Shown: positions 1-6,390, counted from the first letter of the stretch. The stretch: 16,217 bases of DNA from Maritalea sp047634455 (GCF_047634455.1 NZ_JBLIAI010000061.1:1-16217), one strand, 5' to 3'. Numbers and translations are program-made. Notes: generated from the letters alone by a model not told the origin.

Positions 1-569
1 AGCACTGATAGGAAGAAGTTTTTGCGGCAGGCGATCCACTTTGTTCCATCTGCAGACAAGCCGCCGCCTGGAACGATCATATGTACGTGGGGGTGGTGCG
101 TCAACGCAGACCCCCATGTGTGAAGCACCGATGTGATACCAACCCGGGCGCTCAGGTGCTTGGGATCAGACGCAATCCTGATCACCGTGTCGGCGCTGAC
201 GCGCATCAGAAGATTGTAGATCTCCCGTTTATTTTGATACGCGATGTCAGCAATGGGTTTAGGCAGCGTAAAGACGAGGTGGAAATATCTCACAGGTAGC
301 AGCTCGGCCTCGCGTGCCGCCAGCCAGGCTTTGGCAGCACCGGATTGGCATTTGGGGCAATGGCGATTGCGGCACGAATTGTAGGCGATGTGTTCGTGTG
401 CGCAGTCTTCACACTTGGCGACATGACCGCCGAGCACCGCAGTGCGGCAACGCTCAATCGCCGACATCACCTTCAGCTGGTTCAGGTTGACATGTTCTCT
501 ATTGGCCGCACGCCAGGCAGCGCCATGGTCGCGGAAGATATCCGCAACCTCCAACGATGGTCGGAGCAT
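1..569 (-). CDS. IS91-family HUH transposase, N-terminal part (runs off left edge)
   Basis: About 190 residues are visible, reading leftwards from an ATG at 567-569. Residues 41-74 hold a zinc-binding array (C53-x2-C56, C66, C71-x2-C74, with histidines between), as in the N-terminal domain of IS91/ISCR transposases. Residues 157-163 read THHPHVH, the HUH metal-binding motif of Y2 single-strand transposases; the catalytic tyrosines should lie further downstream, outside the window. The family moves by rolling-circle transposition without terminal inverted repeats. The start lies 9 nt after the recombinase stop at 579-581, so the two genes are probably translated together. The reading frame is intact as far as it can be followed, but completeness cannot be judged. 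Family assignment is secure; activity is unknown. Confidence 0.9.
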   Translation of the reverse strand, partial: MLRPSLEVADIFRDHGAAWRAANREHVNLNQLKVMSAIERCRTAVLGGHVAKCEDCAHEHIAYNSCRNRHCPKCQSGAAKAWLAAREAELLPVRYFHLVFTLPKPIADIAYQNKREIYNLLMRVSADTVIRIASDPKHLSARVGITSVLHTWGSALTHHPHVHMIVPGGGLSADGTKWIACRKNFFLSV

Positions 570-578
570 GGTATCGGG

Positions 579-1493
579 CTATGAAGACCCAGCCTTGCCC
601 TTCTTACGCTTGATCCGGCTCAGGTCGTCCAGCGGGCTGTCTACCGCCGCGATCATCCCGGTGGCAACGCGGGCGTATCGCGCGGTTGTTGTGAGTTTGG
701 AATGTCCCAGCAGCGCTTGGATCACCCGGATATCGACGCCGCGCTCCAAGAGATGGGTTGCAAACGAATGGCGCAACGTGTGCAGCGTCACTGGTTTGGT
801 GATTGCAGCGGCTTTGGCGGTCTCAAGAAACAGCCGTGACAGCTGTCGGGTTGAGAGATGCTTGCCGCGATATCCGGGGAAGAGAACCCGCTCGGGCGCG
901 GGCACATCTTTATCCTGACCGGCCGGGCGTTCCTTCCACCACTCGCGCAGCAGGCCCAGAATATCCGACGGCAGCATCACGTTGCGATCCTTGCGCCCTT
1001 TCGCCTGCACAATGCGGATGATCTCCTGAGCGCTGTCGATGTCGCCAACCTTCAACCGAACAACTTCGCTTGCGCGCAGCCCGCACCCGTAAGCCAGCGA
1101 CAGCATCACTTTGGCCTTCAGGCTGGGTACCATGGCGAGGATGCGCTTGATCTCCTTTTGGCTCAACACCAACGGTACCCGGTCCGGCTCTCTGAGATGG
1201 AAAATCTCGGCCACCAGATCATGTCGTCGCAAAGTCACCCGGAATAGAAACTTCATGCCAGTCATGGTTTGGTTGCGGGTGCAGATGCTCATACCGCTCT
1301 CGATCAGATGCTGTTGAAACCCCTTCACATCATCCGGTGTTGCAGTCTCTGGTGTTCGCCCCAGCCATGCAGCGAAACGCTTGCAGGCACGCAAGTGATT
1401 GCTCTGGGATGCAGGGCCGAGATTGCGCGCCGTCATATCTGCAATCATGCGAGCGCGAAGTGGTGTAATTGCTGTGGAATGCTGAATGTTCAT
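579..1493 (-). CDS. Tyrosine recombinase/integrase of the IS91-type element
   Basis: This is a 304-residue XerC/D-like tyrosine recombinase. An N-terminal SAM-like core-binding domain occupies about residues 13-95 and the catalytic domain about 107-280. The full catalytic set is visible: R140 (in GLRASE), K165, H238-x2-R241 (LHTLRH), H264 (LLGH) and nucleophile Y273 (ARY). I chose the ATG at 1491-1493 because an AGAGGG Shine-Dalgarno lies about 9 nt upstream; an upstream ATG at 1547 would add 18 residues that look like untranslated leader. A recombinase gene directly ahead of the HUH transposase is a known arrangement in a subgroup of IS91-like elements, so this is read as part of the element rather than as a host XerC/D. 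Its exact role in transposition is not established here. Confidence 0.9.
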   Translation of the reverse strand: MNIQHSTAITPLRARMIADMTARNLGPASQSNHLRACKRFAAWLGRTPETATPDDVKGFQQHLIESGMSICTRNQTMTGMKFLFRVTLRRHDLVAEIFHLREPDRVPLVLSQKEIKRILAMVPSLKAKVMLSLAYGCGLRASEVVRLKVGDIDSAQEIIRIVQAKGRKDRNVMLPSDILGLLREWWKERPAGQDKDVPAPERVLFPGYRGKHLSTRQLSRLFLETAKAAAITKPVTLHTLRHSFATHLLERGVDIRVIQALLGHSKLTTTARYARVATGMIAAVDSPLDDLSRIKRKKGKAGSS

Positions 1494-1547
1494 GGGAATG
1501 CCCTCTGTCAGACGAGGCAAAATCACCTCACCAACAGCACACACCAA

Positions 1548-1780
1548 AACCCGCGAAATAAAATCTTATTCAGCCTAACGCCCACCAATATCGCGAAGCG
1601 ATTTAGTGCTAGGGCTCTTTGTCCACATTTGCGTCGAACGGCTGAGTCTCGATCTAGGTCAGGAATGCTTGACGTTTGGGTCAGAATTGAATGGCGCGAC
1701 TTACACGATTGTTGCCGATTTGCTGGCCTAACGAGTCATAGGCGTGTGACGTTTCACATGTTGTCGGATCTTCGGCTTTT
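1548..1780. other. Gene-free junction between the IS91-type element and the mutY repeat
   Basis: I see no credible gene here. It must contain the right end of the IS91-type element and the point where mutY-derived sequence begins. A 5-bp-stem hairpin lies at 1590-1602. On the minus strand, 1727-1780 follows the third copy of the GNAKPR-coding segment and reads in frame for about 17 further codons to a TAG, ending near 1733. Confidence 0.5.
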
Positions 1781-1781
1781 C

Positions 1782-2430
1782 GCGCGGTTTGGCATTGCCC
1801 ATCTCAACAGTTTGCCAATAGCTCAATTTGACAATGCTGCTGACAGGACTTTTTTGAACAAAGTCGGCAACGCTTCGCCGTCCAGTTCCGATTTTTTTGA
1901 CCACCAACCATTTTCAGTTGCCGCGGCGTTTGCGTTCAATTTCCAAACCGTCAATGTCAGTGCAAAATGGGTGAACACATGTTCAATATCTCCGCAGCAC
2001 CTCCATTCACCCGCTAGTGGAAACCTTTGGACCGAACGTTCGGTCTGTTTGCGCTTTGGTTCTGCGGCATTTGGGATCGTTTTGGTTTGGTCGTTTGCTT
2101 TGCGCGGTTTGGCATTGCCCATCTCAACGGTCTGCCACTAGCTCACTATGACAATGCTGCCGATAGCACTTTTTTGAACAAAGTCGGCAACGCTTCGCCG
2201 TCCAGTTCCGATTTTTTTGACCACCAACCATTTTCAGTTGCCGCGGCGTTTGCGTTTAATTTCCAAACCGTCAATGTCAGCGCAAAATGCGTGAACACAT
2301 GCTCAACATCACCGCAGCGCCTCCATTCACCCGCTAGTGGAAACCTTTGGACCGAACGTTCGGTCTGCTTCTCACTTTGTGCGATGGGTTTTTGGTTGAC
2401 GTTTGTTGGACCTTTGATTTTGCGCGGTTT
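1782..2430. repeat. 320-bp tandem duplication of the mutY 3' end (two units plus a third start)
   Basis: The same segment beginning GCGCGGTTTGGCATTGCCC on the plus strand occurs at 1782, 2102 and 2422, exactly 320 bp apart. The unit covers the last ~100 codons of mutY plus about 16 nt beyond its stop. Units 1791-2046 and 2111-2366 differ at roughly 15 of 256 positions, whereas 2047-2100 and 2367-2420 are essentially unrelated although equal in length. The third copy is only the first ~50 bp (1782-1830). The match ends within the codon for W284 of mutY. Confidence 0.9.
1823..2122 (-). pseudogene. Duplicated C-terminal fragment of MutY
   Basis: This frame of 99 codons encodes the C-terminal NUDIX-like part of MutY only, corresponding to residues ~289-386 of the complete gene next door; it ends in SN instead of S. 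It lacks the glycosylase domain, the helix-hairpin-helix and the iron-sulphur cluster, so it cannot be an adenine glycosylase. Its ATG corresponds to an internal methionine of mutY, and no Shine-Dalgarno is evident. The frame has nevertheless stayed open, and the differences from the intact copy include silent and conservative changes. Residues after GNAKPRK differ completely from the intact copy for about 18 codons. Most likely it is an unexpressed by-product of tandem duplication; expression through read-through of the mutY transcript is possible. Confidence 0.75.
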
Positions 2431-3306
2431 GGCATTGCCCATCTCAACAGTTTGCCATTCGCTGCCCGGCACCTCGGTCATGGCGGCAAGCAGGCCTTTT
2501 TCGGGTCGTTGCTGCAACCAGATTTCGCCCGCCTCATTTTCCACCACAAAGGCATGCCCGACACGGCGCGGCTTTTGCTTTTTTGCTGGCTTCACTGGGA
2601 AATCGGTCGGGTCGGCAGTTGTTGTGCTCACGCAATTTTCGCTGATCGGGCAGATCAAACAATTGGCGCGTTTTGGGGCGCAGATGGTTGCGCCCAAATC
2701 CATCAGGCTTTGCGCAAAATCCCCTGCCCGATTTGGCACAGATTGCTGAATGAAGGAGCGGATGAACGGTTTTGCTTCGCGCACCGGTTCGGCCAATGCG
2801 GTAAACCGCGCCGCGACCCGATCCACATTGCCATCCACCACCGCCACCTGTTGATCAAAACAAATCGCCGCGATGGCCGCGCTAGTGTAAGGGCCGATGC
2901 CCGGCAATGTTTGCAACTCGGCCGCGTTTTGCGGAAAGGTGCCGCCGAACTCAGCAACCACCATATTGGCGCAAGCATGCAGATTGCGGGCGCGGGCGTA
3001 ATAGCCAAGTCCTGCCCATTCCCTGAGCACATCATCTCGGTTGGCGGCGGCCAGTTCTCGCACGGTCGGCCAGCGCGAGGTGAACGCGGCAAAATATTTC
3101 CCGACGGTCGGCACCGTGGTTTGCTGCAACATGATTTCGGATAGCCACACAAAATAGGGGTTCGGCAACACCCCTGCCGCGCGATCTTGCGGGCTGGTGC
3201 GCCAGGGCAATTGGCGCGCGTTTTTGTCGTACCAGTCAAGCAATGCGCCCGCGTCAATCGGCTTTAATTCAGATTTCTCGTTTTTGTGGCGTTTGATTTC
3301 TGGCAT
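2146..3306 (-). CDS. mutY: A/G-specific adenine glycosylase MutY
   Basis: MutY removes adenine mispaired with 8-oxoguanine or guanine in base excision repair. The 386-residue product has the catalytic glutamate E57 (EIMLQQT), the helix-hairpin-helix LPGIGPY (134-140), the catalytic aspartate D158 (VVDGN) and a 4Fe-4S loop C209-x6-C216-x2-C219-x5-C225. A C-terminal NUDIX-like 8-oxoG recognition domain follows from ~248, with HVFTHF at 336-341. Between VPGSEW (~279-284) and PLAGEW (~323) the linker is about 20 residues longer than I expect for alphaproteobacterial MutY. That stretch coincides with the hypervariable, palindrome-bearing segment of the 320-bp repeat. The ATG at 3304-3306 is the ORF's first methionine. 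The gene diverges from the DUF721 gene across 64 bp. Confidence 0.95.
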   Translation of the reverse strand: MPEIKRHKNEKSELKPIDAGALLDWYDKNARQLPWRTSPQDRAAGVLPNPYFVWLSEIMLQQTTVPTVGKYFAAFTSRWPTVRELAAANRDDVLREWAGLGYYARARNLHACANMVVAEFGGTFPQNAAELQTLPGIGPYTSAAIAAICFDQQVAVVDGNVDRVAARFTALAEPVREAKPFIRSFIQQSVPNRAGDFAQSLMDLGATICAPKRANCLICPISENCVSTTTADPTDFPVKPAKKQKPRRVGHAFVVENEAGEIWLQQRPEKGLLAAMTEVPGSEWQTVEMGNAKPRKIKGPTNVNQKPIAQSEKQTERSVQRFPLAGEWRRCGDVEHVFTHFALTLTVWKLNANAAATENGWWSKKSELDGEALPTLFKKVLSAALS

Positions 3307-3370
3307 GATGGGGTTATGGGTGATTTGATCGCGTTAGACAAGATACGCGAAACGCCCCAAAACCGGATTG

Positions 3371-3883
3371 ATGATGAGCGAGAAAAAGCCCAAACCGCCC
3401 AAAAGATTGCGCCGCTCGGTTTCGATTGCCGAACTGGCCGAGCGCACCATTGCGCCGCTGGTGCAAAAACGCGGCTTCGCCAACTCAGAATTGCTGATGC
3501 GTTGGGCGACCATCGTGGGCGCGCCATACGATAAAGGTGTGGTGCCAGACAAGCTAAACTGGCCGCGCAACATTGGCGACGATCCGCACGCAGGTGCGGT
3601 GCTGACTGTGCGGGTGGACCCCGTGCACGCCCTCGCCTTCACCCACGAAACCGAAACCATCAAAGCCTCGATCAATCGCTATTTTGGGTTTTATCTGGTC
3701 GATAAAGTCAAACCCAGCCGCCGCCCCTTTGTGCCGCAGCTCGAAGAGGCGAAAAAGCCAACTGTTCGCGCGCTGAGTGAAACGGAGGAGCAAGCGCTTG
3801 CTGCGCAAGTGGAAGCAATTGAAGACCCGGAATTGCGGGAGAGTTTGTTGCAGCTAGGGCGCGGGATGAAAGGGCGGGGTTGA
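3371..3883 (+). CDS. DUF721/DciA-like protein
   Basis: The product of about 170 residues has a basic N-terminus (KPKPPKRLRR) followed by a DUF721 domain, with the typical run LVQKRGFANSELLMRWATIVG at about residues 30-50 and alternating strands to ~115. The C-terminal third is charged and probably helical. DUF721 includes DciA, a loader of replicative helicase in many bacteria; alphaproteobacterial members often sit beside mutY, as here. The usual next gene in that neighbourhood is a DsbA-like thiol oxidoreductase, but here it is replaced by the Fic module. Start choice is uncertain: TTG at 3368, ATG at 3371 and ATG at 3374 are consecutive and none has a strong Shine-Dalgarno. Role by family only. 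Confidence 0.8.
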   Translation: MMSEKKPKPPKRLRRSVSIAELAERTIAPLVQKRGFANSELLMRWATIVGAPYDKGVVPDKLNWPRNIGDDPHAGAVLTVRVDPVHALAFTHETETIKASINRYFGFYLVDKVKPSRRPFVPQLEEAKKPTVRALSETEEQALAAQVEAIEDPELRESLLQLGRGMKGRG

Positions 3884-3932
3884 GTTTTCATTTAAAATTC
3901 ACTAGAACATAATAAGAACATACAAATTTGAT

Positions 3933-4029
3933 TTGACGATGTATTTGCTGCCGCATATCAAAAGTTAATGAAAAATTATAGAGTTCAAGCGATTCTGTGA
4001 ATGGCAAGTTCACAAGCGAACGAGCTTGC
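3933..4029 (+). promoter_or_regulatory. Putative promoter and dyad upstream of the Fic pair
   Basis: TTGACG (3933-3938) and TATCAA (3956-3961) are separated by 17 nt, a plausible sigma70-type pair. Between it and the first gene lies an imperfect dyad, GCAAGTTC (4005-4012) and GAGCTTGC (4022-4029), matching at 7 of 8 positions. It could be an operator, as toxin-antitoxin operons are often self-repressed, but this is inference. Confidence 0.4.
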
Positions 4030-4043
4030 AAAAGGAGATAGGA

Positions 4044-4250
4044 ATGGCAAAAAGAAAACAGTTCTCAGGTGACACTAAGGTTGATAGGGAATTGGAAGAG
4101 TTACTGACACAGGCCCGTAAAACAACGGTTTCAGAGGAACAGTTACATGAGCAAAGAGTTAGTTTTGCGTTTGGAAATTCACCAGATTCAGAATTCATAA
4201 CAAAAGACTCTGTTCGCCGAACATCGCAGACAATTAGGCTCGCTGTATAG
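4044..4250 (+). CDS. Small Fic-partner protein, probable antitoxin
   Basis: The ATG at 4044 has a strong Shine-Dalgarno, AAAGGAG at 4031-4037; an earlier in-frame ATG at 4026 lies upstream of that site and is unlikely. The product has 68 residues, a basic N-terminus, a helical acidic middle and the segment EQRVSFAFGNSPDSEFITKD. I recognise this kind of protein, with a QRxSFxxGN core, as a frequent companion encoded just ahead of a Fic-domain gene. The Fic gene follows 18 nt downstream, so the two form an operon. Antitoxins of Fic proteins usually act through [ST]xxxE[GN]; TVSEEQ comes close, but Q replaces G/N, so the inhibition mechanism is unclear. Function is inferred from position. Confidence 0.7.
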   Translation: MAKRKQFSGDTKVDRELEELLTQARKTTVSEEQLHEQRVSFAFGNSPDSEFITKDSVRRTSQTIRLAV

Positions 4251-4268
4251 CTGCAAGGAAAGCATTGT

Positions 4269-4862
4269 TTGTCACTTCGAGAAAAAGAAAACCCTAAATT
4301 CTTTGCCCGGATTCAGGAGCAAAACTTGCTTCGGCAATACGATCTTCTTGCGAATTGTGTTGAAATCGGCTGCAATAAGGGCATTGAGTCATTCGATAAA
4401 TATACACTTTGGTCTTTAAACGGAGCTGCGGTTGCCAACATAGCCCAATTTGGCGGTAGATTTCGAGAACAACCAATTTATGTTGGAAACCATATTCCTC
4501 CGCACTTCAAAGACGTGCCTAACCTCATGGATCAATTCCTTTCAGTAATCCATGAAAACTGGGACATTATGGATCATCCTACAATCCTCCCAGCATATGC
4601 ACTATGGCGAATGAATTGGATACACCCGTTTGTGGAAGGCAATGGCCGCACAGCTAGAGCGGCATGCTATTATCTGATTTGCCTAAGAAATGGGGGGCTG
4701 TTACCCGGAAACAAAATTGTCCCTGAGCGAATTCGAGAGAATCGGCAACCATACTACGATGCCCTAAAAGAGGCAGACGAGAACTGGGCAGAGGGTCATT
4801 TTGATGTTTCTGCGTTAGCTGAATACTTACAAGATATTTTAAAGGCACAGCTTTCCGAGTAG
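4269..4862 (+). CDS. Fic-domain AMP-transferase-like protein, probable toxin
   Basis: Fic proteins usually transfer AMP from ATP to a hydroxyl side chain of a target protein. This 197-residue protein carries a complete core motif HPFVEGNGRTAR at 119-130, including catalytic H119, the phosphate-binding EGNGR and R130, so it should be active. An IPPHF flap-like segment lies at 76-80. The only plausible start is TTG at 4269, supported by AAGGAA at 4255-4260 and by the typical N-terminus MSLREKENPKFFARIQEQNL. No classical [ST]xxxE[GN] inhibitory motif is visible; SALAEY near the C-terminus is only a partial match. Base composition is more A+T-rich than mutY or the atp genes, which suggests transfer. 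The target is unknown. Confidence 0.88.
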   Translation: MSLREKENPKFFARIQEQNLLRQYDLLANCVEIGCNKGIESFDKYTLWSLNGAAVANIAQFGGRFREQPIYVGNHIPPHFKDVPNLMDQFLSVIHENWDIMDHPTILPAYALWRMNWIHPFVEGNGRTARAACYYLICLRNGGLLPGNKIVPERIRENRQPYYDALKEADENWAEGHFDVSALAEYLQDILKAQLSE

Positions 4863-5049
4863 TGGCATTCAAATGTTCACTCCCCAGCAAACCGATGGCA
4901 GTTCGTTTCTTGAAATGGTGAAGGAAAACCTCTCTTATTGTTCTGCTGCTTCCATAACCCCGATAGTTGGCCCCAAATCATTGTGGAGCGTTGATGCCGC
5001 GCGGCTCATCAGAGAGGTCAGTGATTTTGTGGGCACTTCACTTTTCAGT

Positions 5050-5250
5050 CGGTCCCGGATCAAGGCCGGGACAGCCAGTTTTCAATGTATGCGTTCGGCC
5101 CCACCCACCGGGGCATGCCCGGCCATTGAGCCGGGATATCCTCACAAACATGTTCAACTGCCCCCCCACCCTTAATCCCTCCCCACCAAGGGGAGGGAGA
5201 CAGAAGAATGCAAACGCCATGCGCAATATCGATGCTGGGTACCAACTAGC
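5050..5250. repeat. REP-like intergenic repeat, copy 1
   Basis: It matches 6200-6390 in the same orientation, 1141 bp apart. The right part (5141-5236) is almost identical between copies, and the left part is more diverged. It contains a perfect 8-bp-stem hairpin, CCCTCCCC-accaa-GGGGAGGG, at about 5178-5198. Such C/G-rich hairpins are common dispersed repeats in alphaproteobacteria. Confidence 0.8.
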
Positions 5251-5266
5251 GGGTGCGATGCCCTCC

Positions 5267-5335
5267 CTCACCCTGAGCTTGTCGAAGGGTCAATAGTAGC
5301 GCGTGCAAACCATCCTTCGACAAGCTCAGGATGAG
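5267..5335. repeat. Long inverted repeat (22-bp arms)
   Basis: Arms 5267-5288 and 5314-5335 are complementary at 21 of 22 positions, around a 25-nt spacer. The core CCTTCGACAAGCTCAGG is a REP-type unit widespread in alphaproteobacteria, here present as a head-to-head pair. No T-tract follows, so it is not an ordinary terminator. Confidence 0.85.
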
Positions 5336-5417
5336 GTGTTTGTGGTGGCAGGGCATTTGTTTAGTATGTGCTCGCGGTGTGACCTGAGGAGAGGACGGTA
5401 CACGGTGTTGATGTCGG

Positions 5418-5636
5418 CTAATGCCGCCAAACCTTCACTTCACCGTCGTTGTCGCGGTAGATTGTGAATAGCATTTTGGTTTCGCGTTGTGGCGTTGGTT
5501 GGCCTTTTGATCTTGGCCACCAAGCCGCAAATGTGAAAGCTAACCAGACTGTAAATGGCACCGAAACGGCCACCAAAATGATTAGCCCATTTGGCAACAG
5601 AAACAATTCTACAACTTTATCCCAAAAAACATTCAT
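5418..5636 (-). CDS. Small single-span membrane protein, function unknown
   Basis: The 72-residue product has one clear membrane segment at about residues 10-38 (LFLLPNGLIILVAVSVPF onward), followed by a polar, basic tail. I chose the ATG at 5634-5636 because GAAGG lies about 8 nt upstream; an earlier in-frame ATG at 5675 falls inside the XRE promoter palindrome and is unlikely. The first residues, MNVFWDKVVELF, are amphipathic. It diverges from the XRE regulator at 5682 and shares its control region, so the regulator may govern it. I do not recognise a family. It could be a small inner-membrane toxin or an accessory protein, but nothing in the sequence decides that. Confidence 0.6.
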   Translation of the reverse strand: MNVFWDKVVELFLLPNGLIILVAVSVPFTVWLAFTFAAWWPRSKGQPTPQRETKMLFTIYRDNDGEVKVWRH

Positions 5637-5659
5637 AATTGGCGCCTTCACTTCAATAT

Positions 5660-5675
5660 ATGTATTATAATACAT
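5660..5675. promoter_or_regulatory. 16-bp perfect palindrome over the -10 of the XRE gene
   Basis: ATGTATTATAATACAT is a perfect dyad. Its centre contains TATAAT (5666-5671), an exact -10 hexamer, placed to start transcription near 5678. It lies between two divergent genes whose nearest start codons are at 5636 and 5682. This is the expected layout of a self-repressing XRE operator. Confidence 0.65.
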
Positions 5676-5681
5676 GGAAAA

Positions 5682-5921
5682 GTGACGATTGAAAACGCTC
5701 TTGTGTCATCTATGGATATCAAGCAGCGATTTGGACAATCAGTTAAGGCCACACGGCAGGCCGCTCGCCTTAGCCAAGAAGAGCTGGCCATGCGTATAGA
5801 TGCAGACCAAGCATATGTTAGCCGAGTTGAGGCGGGACATAAGAATGTCACGCTGGACACAATCGCTGAAATTGCTAATGCGCTGAACGTTGATCCCGCC
5901 AAATTGTTGTCGGAAGGCTGA
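5682..5921 (+). CDS. XRE-family helix-turn-helix regulator
   Basis: The product has up to 79 residues, nearly all of it one Cro/C1-type HTH domain (about residues 14-75). The pattern FGQSVKATRQAARLSQEELA followed by AYVSRVEAGHKNVTLDTIAEIANAL is typical of the family. There is no second domain. The start is uncertain: GTG at 5682 is only about 4 nt after the predicted transcription start, while ATG at 5712 begins right at the domain (MDIKQRFGQ) but has no Shine-Dalgarno. Either would make a compact self-regulating repressor. Gene order and the palindrome suggest it controls itself and the divergent membrane-protein gene. Confidence 0.88.
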   Translation: MTIENALVSSMDIKQRFGQSVKATRQAARLSQEELAMRIDADQAYVSRVEAGHKNVTLDTIAEIANALNVDPAKLLSEG

Positions 5922-6386
5922 GTTTCAAAGCCCTTCGTCACCCTCTGGCTTGACCCGAGGGTCCATGATGATTTGGACAAGTGGCAATGTTGGACATTCT
6001 TTTTTTCGGCTGAATATCCTCGAGACGCGTCATGGATCCTCGGGTCGGCCCGAGGATTGTTTGTTGCTTGTCTGCTATAATTTAAGTCTGCTTTTGCAGG
6101 TGGCAGACAGGCGACCGTCCGAGGATTGGCGTAGAGTGCAATTTTGAGAGCGCTTTAATGTTCAGCTGGTCCCGATTCACTATTCAGCGCTCGTGCACAG
6201 GCTGGTCCGGGACAGCCAAGCGGCTTTGCGACGGCATTGCCCCAGCCACCCGGGCATTCCCGGCCTACGAGCCGGGTTCTCCTCACAAACATGTTCAACC
6301 TGCCCCCCACCCTTAATCCCTCCCCACCAAGGGGAGGGAGACAGAAGAATGCAAACGCCATGCGCAATATCGATGCTAGGTTCAAA
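5922..6386. other. Gene-free stretch with REP-like repeats between XRE and tetR
   Basis: No credible gene. Positions 5950-6056 hold two oppositely oriented copies of another common intergenic repeat: ACCCGAGGGTCCATGA near 5956 and its inverted counterpart TCATGGATCCTCGGGT near 6030, the latter with its own hairpin (TCCTCGG...CCGAGGA). Positions 6057-6199 show nothing recognisable. From ~6200 the second copy of the 5050-5250 repeat begins. Confidence 0.6.
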
Positions 6387-6390
6387 CTAG
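6200..6390. repeat. REP-like intergenic repeat, copy 2
   Basis: Same family and orientation as 5050-5250, with 6282-6377 nearly identical to 5141-5236, including the 8-bp-stem C/G hairpin. Similarity continues to about 6390, so the repeat contains the TAG stop of the tetR gene at 6387-6389. The two copies bracket the membrane-protein/XRE pair. Confidence 0.8.

Larger units (their letters stand above)
1..1620 (-). mobile_element. IS91-type insertion element, partial, right boundary uncertain
   Basis: The recombinase-transposase pair defines the element. The transposase end (oriIS side) lies outside the window to the left, and the recombinase side should carry terIS. IS91-type elements lack inverted repeats and target duplications, so the right boundary cannot be read from a repeat. 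It should fall between the recombinase leader (~1550) and the start of the mutY-derived repeat (~1780). A small hairpin at 1590-1602 (ATCGC-gaa-GCGAT) is the only palindromic feature there and could belong to the element end; 1620 is a nominal limit. Confidence 0.65.
4863..5417. other. Gene-free stretch with REP-like repeats
   Basis: Positions 4863-5045 hold nothing I can name. From ~5046 the sequence consists of hairpin-forming intergenic repeats: GTCCCGG...CCGGGAC at about 5052-5072, the repeat shared with ~6200-6390, and a long inverted repeat at 5267-5335. Open frames across it on both strands are products of the repeats and resemble no protein family I know. Confidence 0.6.

Noticed and set aside
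2030..2365. The GACCGAACGTTCGGTC palindromes as TetR-type operators
   Set aside because: They lie inside mutY codons far from any promoter, and they recur only because the segment is duplicated. An inserted element is the simpler reading.
1782..2450. The 320-bp repeats as a CRISPR-like array
   Set aside because: The repeated part is long coding sequence and there are only two full units; no cas genes, no short regular repeats.
1269..2749. Long plus-strand open frames opposite the recombinase leader and the mutY repeat
   Set aside because: They mirror the minus-strand mutY coding frames and repeat each other only because the DNA is duplicated. No Shine-Dalgarno and no recognisable domain.
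4873..5296. Plus-strand open frames of ~100 codons after fic
   Set aside because: They run through REP-like hairpins with Pro/Gly-rich translation (SAPPTGACPAIEP, LTLSLSKGQ) and match known repeat-derived false ORFs.
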